30,446 bases of DNA from assembly GCA_910583965.1 (NCBI GenBank), contig CAJUAE010000027.1, positions 7,055-37,500 of the forward strand, written 5' to 3'. The position numbers and the translations under genes are program-made. How positions within the stretch are numbered: the stretch's first letter is position 1; each line of letters opens with the position of its first letter. Below the pieces are notes generated by a model that made no database searches, was not told where the DNA came from, and worked only from the letters and a program-made list of their open reading frames with translations. Positions 8,847-16,266 of this stretch are shown here, one piece after another. The DNA comes from an uncultured Lachnospiraceae bacterium. GTDB lineage: Bacteria; Bacillota; Clostridia; Lachnospirales; Lachnospiraceae.

Positions 8847-9812
8847 GTGAATTATATTGTATTTGATTTGGAGTGGAATCAGGCTGCGGATATAAGAACA
8901 AGGCAGCAAAACAGCTTGCTATTTGAAATTATTGAAATTGGCGCAGTAAAATTAAATGAAAAGCGAGAGCAGACAGCAACGTTTCATGAATTGATTCGCC
9001 CGCAGGTATTCCACACCATGAATCAGGTGACTGGAGAACTCATTCATCTAAACATAGAACAACTTTCAAACTGCCGTTCTTTCCCAGAAGTCGCTGCAGA
9101 TTTTATTAAATGGTGTGGGGACGATTCGATTTTCTGCACATGGGGAAATCTTGACCTCCCAGAATTACAAAGAAATATGGATTATTATAATATGACTCCA
9201 ATATCATGCAAAACTTTAAAATACTATGATGTTCAGAAACTTTTTAGCATTGCATTTGAGGATAAAAAATCAAGGCGAACTCTACAATATGCTGTTGATT
9301 TTCTTGGCATTGAAAAAGATGTAGCATTTCATAGGGCAGACACAGACGCTTACTATACTGCTAAAATTATAAAGGAAATCTCAGACCAAAAAGTTTTTGA
9401 CAACTATTCTTTTGACACTTATCGACTACCGCAAAATAAATCTGAAGAAATCTGGGTTTGTTTTGCGGATTACGCAAAATATATTTCCAGAGAATTTCCC
9501 GACAAACCTACTGCCATGGCAGACAGGAAGGTACTCTCAACCAACTGCTTTCTCTGTGGTGCAAAAACAAAGAAAAAAATTCCTTGGTTCACCAACAATG
9601 GAAAACATTACTATACAATTGTGAGTTGTTCCCGCCACGGCATGATCAAAGAGAAAATTCGCCTGCGCAAATCTGAAAATGATCAAATTTATGTGGTAAA
9701 AACCATGAAACAGGCAGGGCCTGAAATTGTACAGGACGTTCTCAATAAGAAAAATCAGGTGCGCAGTAGCAGAAAAGAACGGCGCCACACCAAAAAGGAA
9801 GGTTTATTTTAA
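8847..9812 (+). CDS. DEDDh-type 3'-5' exonuclease with C-terminal Cys/His segment
   Basis: A 321-residue protein of the DnaQ-like exonuclease superfamily. Exo I is YIVFDLEWNQ (Asp7, Glu9), exo II lies in CTWGNLDLPEL, and exo III is FHRADTDAYYTAKI with its His and Asp, giving the DEDDh set of metal-binding residues. After the nuclease fold comes CFLCGAKTKKKIPWF with a later CSRHG, which could bind zinc. The frame is open from a TTG at 8811, but the GTG at 8847 is preferred: it has GGGAG nine bases upstream and starts the protein at the first exonuclease strand. It lies 95 bases after the reductase gene. Its stop overlaps the stop of the convergent carboxypeptidase gene by 4 bp. The nucleic-acid substrate cannot be inferred; KapD-like RNA exonucleases and proofreading subunits share these motifs. 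Confidence 0.87.
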   Translation: MNYIVFDLEWNQAADIRTRQQNSLLFEIIEIGAVKLNEKREQTATFHELIRPQVFHTMNQVTGELIHLNIEQLSNCRSFPEVAADFIKWCGDDSIFCTWGNLDLPELQRNMDYYNMTPISCKTLKYYDVQKLFSIAFEDKKSRRTLQYAVDFLGIEKDVAFHRADTDAYYTAKIIKEISDQKVFDNYSFDTYRLPQNKSEEIWVCFADYAKYISREFPDKPTAMADRKVLSTNCFLCGAKTKKKIPWFTNNGKHYYTIVSCSRHGMIKEKIRLRKSENDQIYVVKTMKQAGPEIVQDVLNKKNQVRSSRKERRHTKKEGLF

Positions 9813-11410
9813 CGCCTTCCTCTTTTGTTGGCACGCCTATACCAGCGAGCATTTCGTCGCGCCTCTCTCCTTGCTGCACGCGCTTCCCGCCTACGGCTGC
9901 GCAATCGTCTGTTACTCTGTCCCCGCGGGGAAAAACTATAACTTTTCAAGATGGATATGACAAACAATACCAATAAAATCAATCCAACTATAATAATAAT
10001 TCCAAGAATCAGTTTTTTGATATCAATATAGATAATATTTGTACTTTCCCGCGGTTTATCAGATACCTTTATCGATTCTATCATCTCTCCTTCTGAAGTG
10101 TCCGGCTCAGGTATAGGCTCATGCACTGGACTGTTAGAACTAAAGTGAAAAGTTGGAACACTGGATTTATAAAATACCAAATTACAATCACCAACTGGAA
10201 TATCGGAATATGTGTAATGAATTGAGGCAATCACATTTGTGTCCGCCGATTGCTCTGCATACGTTAGCGTAGATACTGCATCTGAGAACTCCGCAGTGTT
10301 TGGCAGTATGACATAGGCATCATTTTCTATTGAAATTAACGGTGTAGAATCACCAAAAAGATCGTCTTCTGTGTCAAAGAAATCCATGGTATCAATATTA
10401 TATTTCGTCTCATTATCATGGATAGATACACGCTTAAAATTCTCAAATCCATACTGAAAAAGCGTCACTGTGTCCTCAAACTGATAGGGTGTTTCCTCTG
10501 TAAAAACAACACATACAAGTTTCATACCATTTTTTTCCGCAGCCGAAACTAATGTTTGGCGAGACTGCGATACAAATCCTGTCTTACTGCCAAGCAGATA
10601 TTGGTATGCGTAAGGTTTTCCCTTATAAAGTTGATTTTTAGAAGCAATCCAAACATCTTCCTCATCTTCTGGTTTTAATTGAAAATGATAACTTGATGTA
10701 GAAGACATTTTACACAATAAATCATTTGAAAAAAATTCACTTCCAATCAGTGCGAGGTCATACGCACTGGTATAATGATTCTCGTCAAAAAGCCCATTGC
10801 AATTTACAAAATTACTATCCACACCGCCGAGCGCTTTCACCTTCTCATTCATAATTTCAGCGAACGCCTGTACACTTTTTTCTTTTCCAAGTTTCTCTGC
10901 AACGTGTTCTCCAACAGCACTTGCAACTTCATTTGCCGACTGAACAAGCACACAATAAAGCGCCTGTTCCATAGCTATGGTATCACCTGTATCCACACCG
11001 CCAAGTTTGGAACCATCAAGTGGAACATCATAGATAGCGTCATGAGAAAATGTAATTGTTTCATCCATTGTACAATTCTGCATAGCAATAAGGCATGTCA
11101 ATATCTTTGTTGTACTCGCTGGATAGCACTTTTCATGAATATTTTTGGCATAGAGAATTGTATGTGTATTCATCTCCATCAAAATGGCAGACTGCGCACC
11201 AATTGCTGGTCCCTTTGGCCAGTTTTCAATTGCGTTTGACTGTATTGGAAGCGCCTTGCGCTGTTCCATCTGTTCTATATAATCTACCTCAGCATTGGAC
11301 ACCACAGAGCCCGGAAGTATTTTGTCTGTAAACACAGTATTACAAAAAAGCACCACGACAAGCATTGTGCCAACTGTTAATCTATATAAAATTTGTTTTA
11401 TTTTCCTCAT
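9809..11410 (-). CDS. dacA: D-alanyl-D-alanine carboxypeptidase (PBP5 family), membrane-anchored
   Basis: A 533-residue penicillin-binding protein that removes the terminal D-Ala of peptidoglycan stem peptides. Residues ~7-28 form a signal/anchor. All three active-site motifs are present: S99-T-T-K102 (PASTTKIL), S158-A-N160 (VQSANE) and K276-T-G278 (GSKTGF). A carboxy-terminal extension of ~250 residues carries a proline-rich linker, a hydrophobic segment (KLILGIIIIVGLILLVLFVI) and a tail of about 40 residues with nearly half Arg, presumably cytoplasmic. This anchor replaces the amphipathic helix usual in PBP5. The ATG at 11422 overlaps the Shine-Dalgarno GGAGG, so the start is 11410. A short upstream reading frame ends in TGA overlapping this ATG. 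The symbol is by family; dacF is equally possible. Confidence 0.92.
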   Translation of the reverse strand: MRKIKQILYRLTVGTMLVVVLFCNTVFTDKILPGSVVSNAEVDYIEQMEQRKALPIQSNAIENWPKGPAIGAQSAILMEMNTHTILYAKNIHEKCYPASTTKILTCLIAMQNCTMDETITFSHDAIYDVPLDGSKLGGVDTGDTIAMEQALYCVLVQSANEVASAVGEHVAEKLGKEKSVQAFAEIMNEKVKALGGVDSNFVNCNGLFDENHYTSAYDLALIGSEFFSNDLLCKMSSTSSYHFQLKPEDEEDVWIASKNQLYKGKPYAYQYLLGSKTGFVSQSRQTLVSAAEKNGMKLVCVVFTEETPYQFEDTVTLFQYGFENFKRVSIHDNETKYNIDTMDFFDTEDDLFGDSTPLISIENDAYVILPNTAEFSDAVSTLTYAEQSADTNVIASIHYTYSDIPVGDCNLVFYKSSVPTFHFSSNSPVHEPIPEPDTSEGEMIESIKVSDKPRESTNIIYIDIKKLILGIIIIVGLILLVLFVISILKSYSFSPRGQSNRRLRSRRREARAARREARRNARWYRRANKRGRR

Positions 11411-11496
11411 AGTGACCTCCATGATTCCGCTTTGCAGAATCTCAAATTAGGCGTGAAATCCACACGAACTCCCATGATTCCGCTTTGCGGAATCAT
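11407..11496 (-). CDS. Possible leader peptide 2 upstream of dacA
   Basis: An open frame of 29 codons from ATG (11496), or 18 codons from GTG (11463), ending in TGA that overlaps the dacA start as ATGA. The GTG has GGGAG five bases upstream, inside the same GGGAGTTCGT that precedes murI. The ATG overlaps the stop of leader peptide 1, again as ATGA. The C-terminal part (CKAESWRSL) resembles frames at the same place before murI (CAPAKAGRWEFV) and the FIST gene (SCGRAATWRVD). Translation is not shown; the resemblance may come only from repeat DNA. Confidence 0.35.
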   Translation of the reverse strand: MIPQSGIMGVRVDFTPNLRFCKAESWRSL

Positions 11497-11590
11497 AAAT
11501 CCAGATGAGAAATGCCGTATTTCAGGCATTTCTCGGTGTGAAATTTTAATTTCACACTATTTCCTTTTCTAGTATTCTCTGCATATTTCT
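11411..11590 (-). promoter_or_regulatory. Structured 5' leader of dacA
   Basis: In transcript order: stem TGTGAAAT / ATTTCACA; 10-bp stem GAGAAATGCC / GGCATTTCTC; CTGGATTT; 10-bp stem ATGATTCCGC-AAA-GCGGAATCAT (11474-11496); GGGAGTTCGT; then a second hairpin GATTCTGC-AAA-GCGGAATC (11423-11441); then GGAGG and the start. The last hairpin plus ribosome site looks like a tandem copy of the preceding one. The cassette is shared with the murI and FIST leaders. Confidence 0.75.
11493..11555 (-). CDS. Possible leader peptide 1 upstream of dacA
   Basis: A 20-codon frame starting GTG (11555), five bases after AAAAGGAA, and ending in TGA at 11493-11495. It spans the 45-nt segment shared with the FIST leader, so both frames encode HTEKCLKYGISHLDL. 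The stop overlaps an ATG that opens leader peptide 2. The good ribosome-binding site and the overlaps argue for translation, but the coding match follows directly from identical DNA and is not independent evidence. Confidence 0.35.
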   Translation of the reverse strand: MKLKFHTEKCLKYGISHLDL

Positions 11591-11597
11591 ATATTAG

Positions 11598-11626
11598 ATT
11601 GTACACTATTTTCAGAAAAATGTAAC
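11598..11626 (-). promoter_or_regulatory. Probable dacA promoter
   Basis: On the minus strand TACAAT (11598-11603) is preceded after 16-17 bases by GTTACAT, a moderate -35. It would start transcription near 11590 and give a leader of about 180 bases. Confidence 0.45.
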
Positions 11627-11668
11627 CTAATAAAAAATTAATCTTCTAAAATATATCGTGTTTATTAC

Positions 11669-11697
11669 TTGTAAAATGACAAAAAAAACGGTATACT
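11669..11697 (+). promoter_or_regulatory. xylB promoter
   Basis: TTGTAA (11669-11674), a 17-base spacer and TATACT (11692-11697), 82 bases before the xylB start. The palindrome at 11715-11728 lies just downstream. Confidence 0.65.
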
Positions 11698-11714
11698 AAT
11701 GTTACAATCTTTAT

Positions 11715-11728
11715 CGTGCTCGAGCACG
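11715..11728. promoter_or_regulatory. 14-bp perfect palindrome, candidate repressor operator
   Basis: CGTGCTC/GAGCACG is a perfect palindrome with CG at its centre, about 18 bases after the -10 and before the xylB Shine-Dalgarno. LacI-family repressors recognise CG-centred palindromes, and a site in the early transcribed region would act as a roadblock. No LacI-type gene is in the window, so the regulator is unidentified. Confidence 0.5.
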
Positions 11729-11778
11729 TTCGGAACAATTACATATGAAGTATACAAAAAAGAAAGGCGGCGATTATA

Positions 11779-13254
11779 ATGTATTATGTTGGTATCGATC
11801 TTGGAACCTCCGCAGTAAAACTTCTACTAATGGAAGGAACCGGAAAAATCACAAATATTGTATCAAAGGAATATCCTTTGTATTTTCCAAATCCAGGGTG
11901 GAGTGAGCAGAAACCAGAGGATTGGTGGAGTGCAGTAAAAGAAGGATTGAAAGAGTTGACAAAAGACTATGACAAGTCGCAAGTTGCAGGCATCAGTTTT
12001 GGCGGACAAATGCATGGACTTGTTATTTTAGATGCAGATGACAATGTGATTCGTCCAGCAATCTTATGGAATGATGGCAGAACACAGGATGAGACAGATT
12101 ATCTAAATCAGGAAATTGGAAAAGAAAATTTGTCAAAATATACAGCAAATATTGCCTTTACAGGTTTCACTGCCCCGAAAATCCTTTGGGTAAAAAATAA
12201 GGAACCAGAAAACTTTGCCAAAATCAGCAAAATTATGCTTCCAAAAGATTACATTGCTTACAAACTCACAGGAAGTTTCTGTACAGACGTTTCTGATGCA
12301 TCTGGTATGCTATTATTTGATGTCGAACACAAGTGTTGGTCGCAAGAAATGATGGATATCTGTGGTATAGCGGCAAATCAACTTGCTAAAATCTATGAGA
12401 GCTATGAGGTGGTGGGCACCTTAAAACCGGAGATAGCCGCAGAATTAGGTTTTTCTGCACAAGTGAAAGTGGCAGCGGGTGCTGGTGACAACGCAGCAGC
12501 GGCAGTCGGAACAGGCACAGTAGGAGATGGTATGTGTAATATCTCACTTGGCACAAGCGGAACAATTTTCATATCCAGCAAAAACTTTGGTGTAGATCAA
12601 AACAATGCGCTTCATTCCTTTGCACATGCAGATGGAAAATACCATCTGATGGGTTGCATGCTTAGCGCCGCTTCTTGCAATAAATGGTGGATGGAAGATA
12701 TTTTACACACTAACAACTTTGCAGAAGATCAGGCTGCTATCACAGATGACAAACTTGGAAATAACCATGTTTATTTTCTGCCTTACCTAATGGGAGAGCG
12801 CTCCCCACACAATGATGCCAATGCGCGTGGTACATTTATTGGTATGACAATGGATAACACACGTGCAGATTTATATCAAGCGGTGCTTGAAGGAGTAGCA
12901 TTTGCTATTCGCGATTCTTTTGAGGTGGCAAAGAGCCTTGGGATTCATATCGAAGCTTCAAAAATCTGTGGCGGTGGCGCAAAAAGTCCGCTTTGGAGAA
13001 AAATTTTTGCAAATGTGTTAAATATTCGACTTGATTTGATTGAGAGTGAAGAAGGGCCTGGATATGGCGGCGCAATCCTTGCGGCAGTTGCTTGTGGTGA
13101 GTATGCCAGTGTAGAAAACGCTGCTGCAAAACTTATCAAAGTGGTGGACAGCGTAGAGCCTGACAAAGAACTTGCTGCGCGTTATGAGGAACGCTACCGC
13201 AAATTTGCTCAGATTTATCCAACAGTGAAACAATTATTTCCAAAAATTTCATAA
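11779..13254 (+). CDS. xylB: Xylulokinase
   Basis: A 491-residue FGGY-family sugar kinase that phosphorylates D-xylulose to xylulose 5-phosphate, feeding the pentose phosphate pathway. The N-terminal phosphate-binding loop is VGIDLGTSAVK. GGQMHGLV and ILWNDGRT carry substrate residues and the catalytic Asp typical of XylB. The second domain has the LGTSGTIF and GGGAKSPLWR segments of the ATP site, and GPGYGGAILA near the end. Length matches xylulokinases rather than glycerol kinases. The ribosome site AAAGGCGG lies about ten bases upstream. No xylose isomerase or transporter is adjacent, so the gene stands alone, facing an AraC-type regulator transcribed towards it. Confidence 0.95.
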   Translation: MYYVGIDLGTSAVKLLLMEGTGKITNIVSKEYPLYFPNPGWSEQKPEDWWSAVKEGLKELTKDYDKSQVAGISFGGQMHGLVILDADDNVIRPAILWNDGRTQDETDYLNQEIGKENLSKYTANIAFTGFTAPKILWVKNKEPENFAKISKIMLPKDYIAYKLTGSFCTDVSDASGMLLFDVEHKCWSQEMMDICGIAANQLAKIYESYEVVGTLKPEIAAELGFSAQVKVAAGAGDNAAAAVGTGTVGDGMCNISLGTSGTIFISSKNFGVDQNNALHSFAHADGKYHLMGCMLSAASCNKWWMEDILHTNNFAEDQAAITDDKLGNNHVYFLPYLMGERSPHNDANARGTFIGMTMDNTRADLYQAVLEGVAFAIRDSFEVAKSLGIHIEASKICGGGAKSPLWRKIFANVLNIRLDLIESEEGPGYGGAILAAVACGEYASVENAAAKLIKVVDSVEPDKELAARYEERYRKFAQIYPTVKQLFPKIS

Positions 13255-13548
13255 AAATCATTTATAATCCTTAGTGGAATATTACTGTATAAAATCAAGC
13301 GCCCCACACAACATACTGTATTAGACAGACAAAAAAGCAATGATGTACAAACTAATGACAGAATACAGTATTAGTAAAAATACTTATATTACAGAAGACA
13401 AAATGTAGCTTAGCACAACAAGTTATAAACAATAATCTTGGACAACTAAACAGTGTGAACAGACAAAAACTACTGAATTTATTACAAGATTAACACAATT
13501 TTATTCAAGCAGTATAAGGAGCTGTATCTGTTATTTTTCTACAGCTCC
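13255..13548. other. Convergent intergenic region xylB / araC-type regulator
   Basis: AT-rich, no supported gene. It contains a perfect 9-bp inverted repeat, ATACTGTAT (13313-13321) and ATACAGTAT (13363-13371), and the hairpin at 13518-13550. No clear U-tract terminator for xylB is seen. Confidence 0.5.
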
Positions 13549-13550
13549 TT
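13518..13550 (-). terminator. Hairpin at the end of the AraC-type gene
   Basis: AAGGAGCTGTA pairs with TACAGCTCCTT over 11 bp. The regulator's stop codon lies inside the stem. There is no clean U run on either side, so termination is possible but not convincing; it could instead protect the 3' end. Confidence 0.45.
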
Positions 13551-14451
13551 ATGAATGCGCAGATATCCCACGAGAAGTGGTCGTATTCTGTATCCGAAAC
13601 TGTTTTGGTGTAATGTTCTTATATTTCCGAAAAGTCTTAATCATATGACTACAATCTGAAAATCCTGCGGCCTGACTAATATAAGTCATATCATAGTCCG
13701 TGTACAATAACATATCCTCTGTTTTAATAACGCGAATATATTCAATGTATTCCTTGCAAGAACGACCATAAATCTGACGAAATTGTTTGGCAAAAAAGGA
13801 ATAACTCATATTACAGCGAATAGCAAGTTGCTCCACCTTTAACGGCTGGTCAGAATGCGCGTCAATATATTCTGTAATCGTCTCAATGGAACTGCCAGAA
13901 GGCGCAGAAACCTCATAAGAAGGCGTAAACCCATGTCTTCGCCAAATGCGCAACATATTGACAAGAATACAATTAAGATACGAGTACATAATCATATAAT
14001 AACCATAATGCATAGATTGTGCTTCTTTCACACAACCATTGATAAACTCCATAACCGGAAAGCCTGCAAGTTCTTTTGCAGAAAAAAAGAAGGAGACTTC
14101 TGGATTTTCCATCGCCTGCAAAACTGCACTTTTAAGCTGTGGCACATATCCAATATTTTCCCGAAAACGATTTAAATCAAATTTAATAACATAGTAAAGT
14201 AGATGTTCCTCTTTTCCCATCTCATAACAGATTGCATGGATACTTTTAGGTGGAAGAACCACCATATCGCCAGGATGTAAAAGATACTTTTTCTCATCAC
14301 TCTCAACGAATGAAGTTCCCTTCACCATCAAAATAATCTCCATATAATGATGCCAATGTGACCGCACTGGAAAACAGTATTTTTCCGTATCAAAGAGAAG
14401 TGCCTCATAGGGAGAATTTAGTAAATCTCCCGGTTCAAACAAGTTGTACAT
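13549..14451 (-). CDS. AraC-family transcriptional regulator
   Basis: A 300-residue regulator. The N-terminal ~130 residues form a cupin-like ligand-binding domain (SHWHHYMEIILMVKG, then HPGDMVVLPPKSIHAI). The C-terminal ~100 residues contain the two AraC helix-turn-helix units: LKVEQLAIRCNMSYSFFAKQ and DYDMTYISQAAGFSDCSH, followed by the conserved FRKYKNITPKQFR. Members of this layout usually respond to sugars and activate carbohydrate genes. It converges on xylB, so control of pentose use is plausible but unproven. The ATG at 14451 has GAGGA and AAGG upstream within usable distance. A TGC-TATAAT extended -10 lies about 75 bases upstream. Confidence 0.92.
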   Translation of the reverse strand: MYNLFEPGDLLNSPYEALLFDTEKYCFPVRSHWHHYMEIILMVKGTSFVESDEKKYLLHPGDMVVLPPKSIHAICYEMGKEEHLLYYVIKFDLNRFRENIGYVPQLKSAVLQAMENPEVSFFFSAKELAGFPVMEFINGCVKEAQSMHYGYYMIMYSYLNCILVNMLRIWRRHGFTPSYEVSAPSGSSIETITEYIDAHSDQPLKVEQLAIRCNMSYSFFAKQFRQIYGRSCKEYIEYIRVIKTEDMLLYTDYDMTYISQAAGFSDCSHMIKTFRKYKNITPKQFRIQNTTTSRGISAHS

Positions 14452-14521
14452 ACCTTAATCCTCAGTTATTTTCCAACAATTTCTTACAATGTAAATACCT
14501 TGTTATTTTCTTATTTTTGCT

Positions 14522-14530
14522 ATTATAGCA
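14522..14530 (-). promoter_or_regulatory. Extended -10 promoter of the AraC-type gene
   Basis: On the minus strand TGC-TATAAT. The corresponding -35 is weak, as is common with an extended -10. Confidence 0.5.
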
Positions 14531-14595
14531 TGGAGTATACGAATTTACTAGTGCATCTTTTACTTTTCTATAAAGTTAGAAATTTCAAAAAAATG

Positions 14596-14624
14596 TTGAC
14601 AACCATATGTTGGTAGTGTATACT
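14596..14624 (+). promoter_or_regulatory. Strong promoter of tRNA-Phe
   Basis: TTGACA (14596-14601), exactly 17 bases, TATACT (14619-14624). The tRNA begins 15 bases after the -10. It is close to consensus, as expected for a stable RNA gene. Confidence 0.85.
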
Positions 14625-14638
14625 AAAATTCGTTAAGC

Positions 14639-14711
<73 letters not shown>

Positions 14712-14773
14712 TTGTGTGGATATCGTTCAATACACCATTGTACAGTGGAGAACAGCTTACACACAAAAGATTT

Positions 14774-14844
14774 GCGGGTGTAGTTCAATGGTAGAACACC
14801 AGCCTTCCAAGCTGGATACGTGGGTTCGATTCCCATCACCCGCT
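14774..14844 (+). tRNA. tRNA-Gly (TCC)
   Basis: A 71-base cloverleaf: acceptor GCGGGTG / CACCCGC with discriminator T, D arm GTTC..GAAC, anticodon stem CCAGC / GCTGG around CTTCCAA, T loop TTCGATT. Anticodon TCC. No encoded CCA. It probably shares the tRNA-Phe promoter, since no separate promoter is seen in the 62-base gap. Confidence 0.95.
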
Positions 14845-14875
14845 CTACATAAAATAAAGATTTTTTTAAAAGCTA

Positions 14876-14904
14876 TTGACAAAATTCTTTGTTTCATGTA
14901 ATAT
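14876..14904 (+). promoter_or_regulatory. Promoter of the second tRNA-Gly
   Basis: TTGACA (14876-14881), 17 bases, TAATAT (14899-14904), about 32 bases before the tRNA. Confidence 0.75.
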
Positions 14905-14936
14905 ATAAAAGTCTAGTACAGAAGATAGTTATATTT

Positions 14937-15009
14937 GCGATAGTGGCGTAGTTGGTAACGCGCGACCTTGCCAAGGTCGAGACCGCGGGTTCGAGCCCCG
15001 TCTATCGCT
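14937..15009 (+). tRNA. tRNA-Gly (GCC)
   Basis: A 73-base cloverleaf: acceptor GCGATAG / CTATCGC with discriminator T, anticodon stem CGACC / GGTCG around TTGCCAA, T loop TTCGAGC. Anticodon GCC. No encoded CCA. With the TCC gene it gives two glycine isoacceptors side by side. Confidence 0.95.
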
Positions 15010-15011
15010 CT

Positions 15012-15063
15012 AATAAAAGCCTGTAATTGCAAGAATTGGCGCAATTATAAGCTTTTATTTTTG
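15012..15063 (+). terminator. Terminator after the tRNA cluster
   Basis: AATAAAAGC (15012-15020) pairs with GCTTTTATT (15051-15059), with further internal pairing (AATTGC / GCAATT), followed by TTTT. Confidence 0.75.
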
Positions 15064-15408
15064 GAAGATTTTCCAAATAATTATAAAATAAAAACAAAAT
15101 GATACTTAAACTAAATATGCTTACATCGTATGCGAGTTTGACTCGCTATTCGCTCTCTCAATAACGCCCGCGGATCTACAAGGATTTGCGGGTATTTCTA
15201 TGCACAAGGAGATACTGTAAAATTTAATATTTGTAAGACAGCAAAAGATATTCTTTAAGAAATATTAAATTTCATACAGAAAAAAGTGCAAAAGACAGCG
15301 TTTTTCATTTCTATTTGAGCCGCCAAAAGCGGCATGGGGGCTAATGTGAAATCAAATTTCACACCTCCTGATTTGTGCGCCCGCTAAAGCGGGCAGATGG
15401 GAGTTCGT
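15064..15408. other. Long noncoding region before murI
   Basis: About 345 bases without a supported gene. It contains CCCGC..GCGGG (about 15168-15193), a perfect 13-bp inverted repeat AAATTTAATATTT / AAATATTAAATTT (15220-15232 and 15260-15272), and the murI leader cassette from 15319. No promoter of convincing quality could be fixed. Confidence 0.6.
15319..15408 (+). promoter_or_regulatory. murI leader cassette with three hairpins
   Basis: In order: GCCGC-CAAAA-GCGGC (15319-15333), GGGGG, stem TGTGAAAT-CAA-ATTTCACA, CACCTCCTGATTT, hairpin GCCCGC-TAAA-GCGGGC, then GGGAG and the ATG. It matches the dacA leader except that the 10-bp hairpin between CACACC and CTGATTT is missing. A GTG at 15346 opens a 13-codon frame, and another frame running through the last hairpin ends in TGA overlapping the murI ATG. 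Confidence 0.7.
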
Positions 15409-16242
15409 ATGAATATTGGTATTTTTGATTCTGGCATAGGAGGCTTAACCCTTCTTCATCAGGCGATAATGTTGATGCCACAGGAAAATTTTTTATTTTA
15501 CGCAGATACAGATCATGTTCCATATGGAACAAAAAGTAGAGAACAGGTTATCTCTTATGTGGACGAGGTGATACGCTTTATGATATCCCATGACTGCAAA
15601 GCAGTAGTTATTGCTTGTAATACAGCAACAGCTGTGGCAGCAGAATTAATGCGAGACCGCTACGATTGTATCCCAATTATTGGAATAGAACCAGCCGTGA
15701 AACCAGCTGTAGAAGAAAGCGCAGGGAAACGTGTGATGGTAGTCGCAACTCCACTGACCGTTCACGAAAAAAAATTAAAAAAACTTGTGGAACGTGTGGA
15801 TGATGCACATCTAGTAGATTTGGTGGAACTGCCTGGACTTGTAGCGTTTGCTGAGTGCAAAGAATTTGTATCTGATCGCGTTACCGCATACTTGCGCAAA
15901 CAGTTTAACAACTATACGCTGGAACAATATGGAGAATTGGTACTTGGCTGTACTCATTTTAATTTTTTTAAGGATACCTTTCAGACATTGATGCCGCCAC
16001 ATGTTCATATTATTGACGGAAGTCTTGGTACTGTACGTCAGCTTATGCGTGTACTAAATTCTAAAGGATTGCTTAGTGCCTCCCAGATTAAAGCAACCCA
16101 GAAGGAAAGCAACGACTGGGAAACATTAAAAAATAATATTTGTGTCAAATATTATACCTCTGGGCATCTAGTTACAGACCCACTACAACTTAACACAATC
16201 CAACACCTACATGAACGCTTAGAATTAATGCGAAAAATATAG
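15409..16242 (+). CDS. murI: Glutamate racemase
   Basis: A 277-residue cytoplasmic enzyme that converts L-glutamate to D-glutamate for peptidoglycan. The N-terminal substrate loop is IFDSGIGGLT (Asp7, Ser8). The two catalytic cysteines are Cys70 (VIACNTATA) and Cys181 (LVLGCTHF). Length fits the family. An in-frame ATG at 15397 lies inside the hairpin/ribosome-site segment. The ATG at 15409 has GGGAG (15399-15403) upstream and starts the protein at the first strand, so it is preferred. The preceding cassette is shared with the D,D-carboxypeptidase and FIST genes. The stop codon lies inside the terminator stem. It is transcribed alone. Confidence 0.96.
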   Translation: MNIGIFDSGIGGLTLLHQAIMLMPQENFLFYADTDHVPYGTKSREQVISYVDEVIRFMISHDCKAVVIACNTATAVAAELMRDRYDCIPIIGIEPAVKPAVEESAGKRVMVVATPLTVHEKKLKKLVERVDDAHLVDLVELPGLVAFAECKEFVSDRVTAYLRKQFNNYTLEQYGELVLGCTHFNFFKDTFQTLMPPHVHIIDGSLGTVRQLMRVLNSKGLLSASQIKATQKESNDWETLKNNICVKYYTSGHLVTDPLQLNTIQHLHERLELMRKI

Positions 16243-16266
16243 TCAGCAATGCTGACTATATTTTTT
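16236..16266. terminator. Bidirectional terminator murI / ABC permease
   Basis: AATATAGTCAG pairs with CTGACTATATT over 11 bp, with T runs on both strands (16261-16266 on plus; TTTTT on minus). The murI TAG stop is part of the stem, and the permease stop lies within the plus-strand T tract, so both transcripts end here. Confidence 0.88.

Larger units (their letters stand above)
11423..11778. other. Divergent intergenic region dacA / xylB
   Basis: It contains the structured dacA leader on the minus strand (11411-11590), the minus-strand promoter near 11600, the plus-strand xylB promoter (11669-11697) and a CG-centred palindrome (11715-11728). Nothing else coding is evident. Confidence 0.7.

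Noticed and set aside
13313..13371. ATACTGTAT / ATACAGTAT as an AraC-type operator
   Set aside because: AraC sites are usually direct repeats near a promoter; these lie at the convergent 3' ends with 41 bp between, so there is no support beyond the symmetry.
15160..15280. Possible riboswitch or small RNA upstream of murI
   Set aside because: There are stems (CCCGC/GCGGG and a 13-bp AT-rich inverted repeat), but no known conserved core and no clear promoter-terminator pair.
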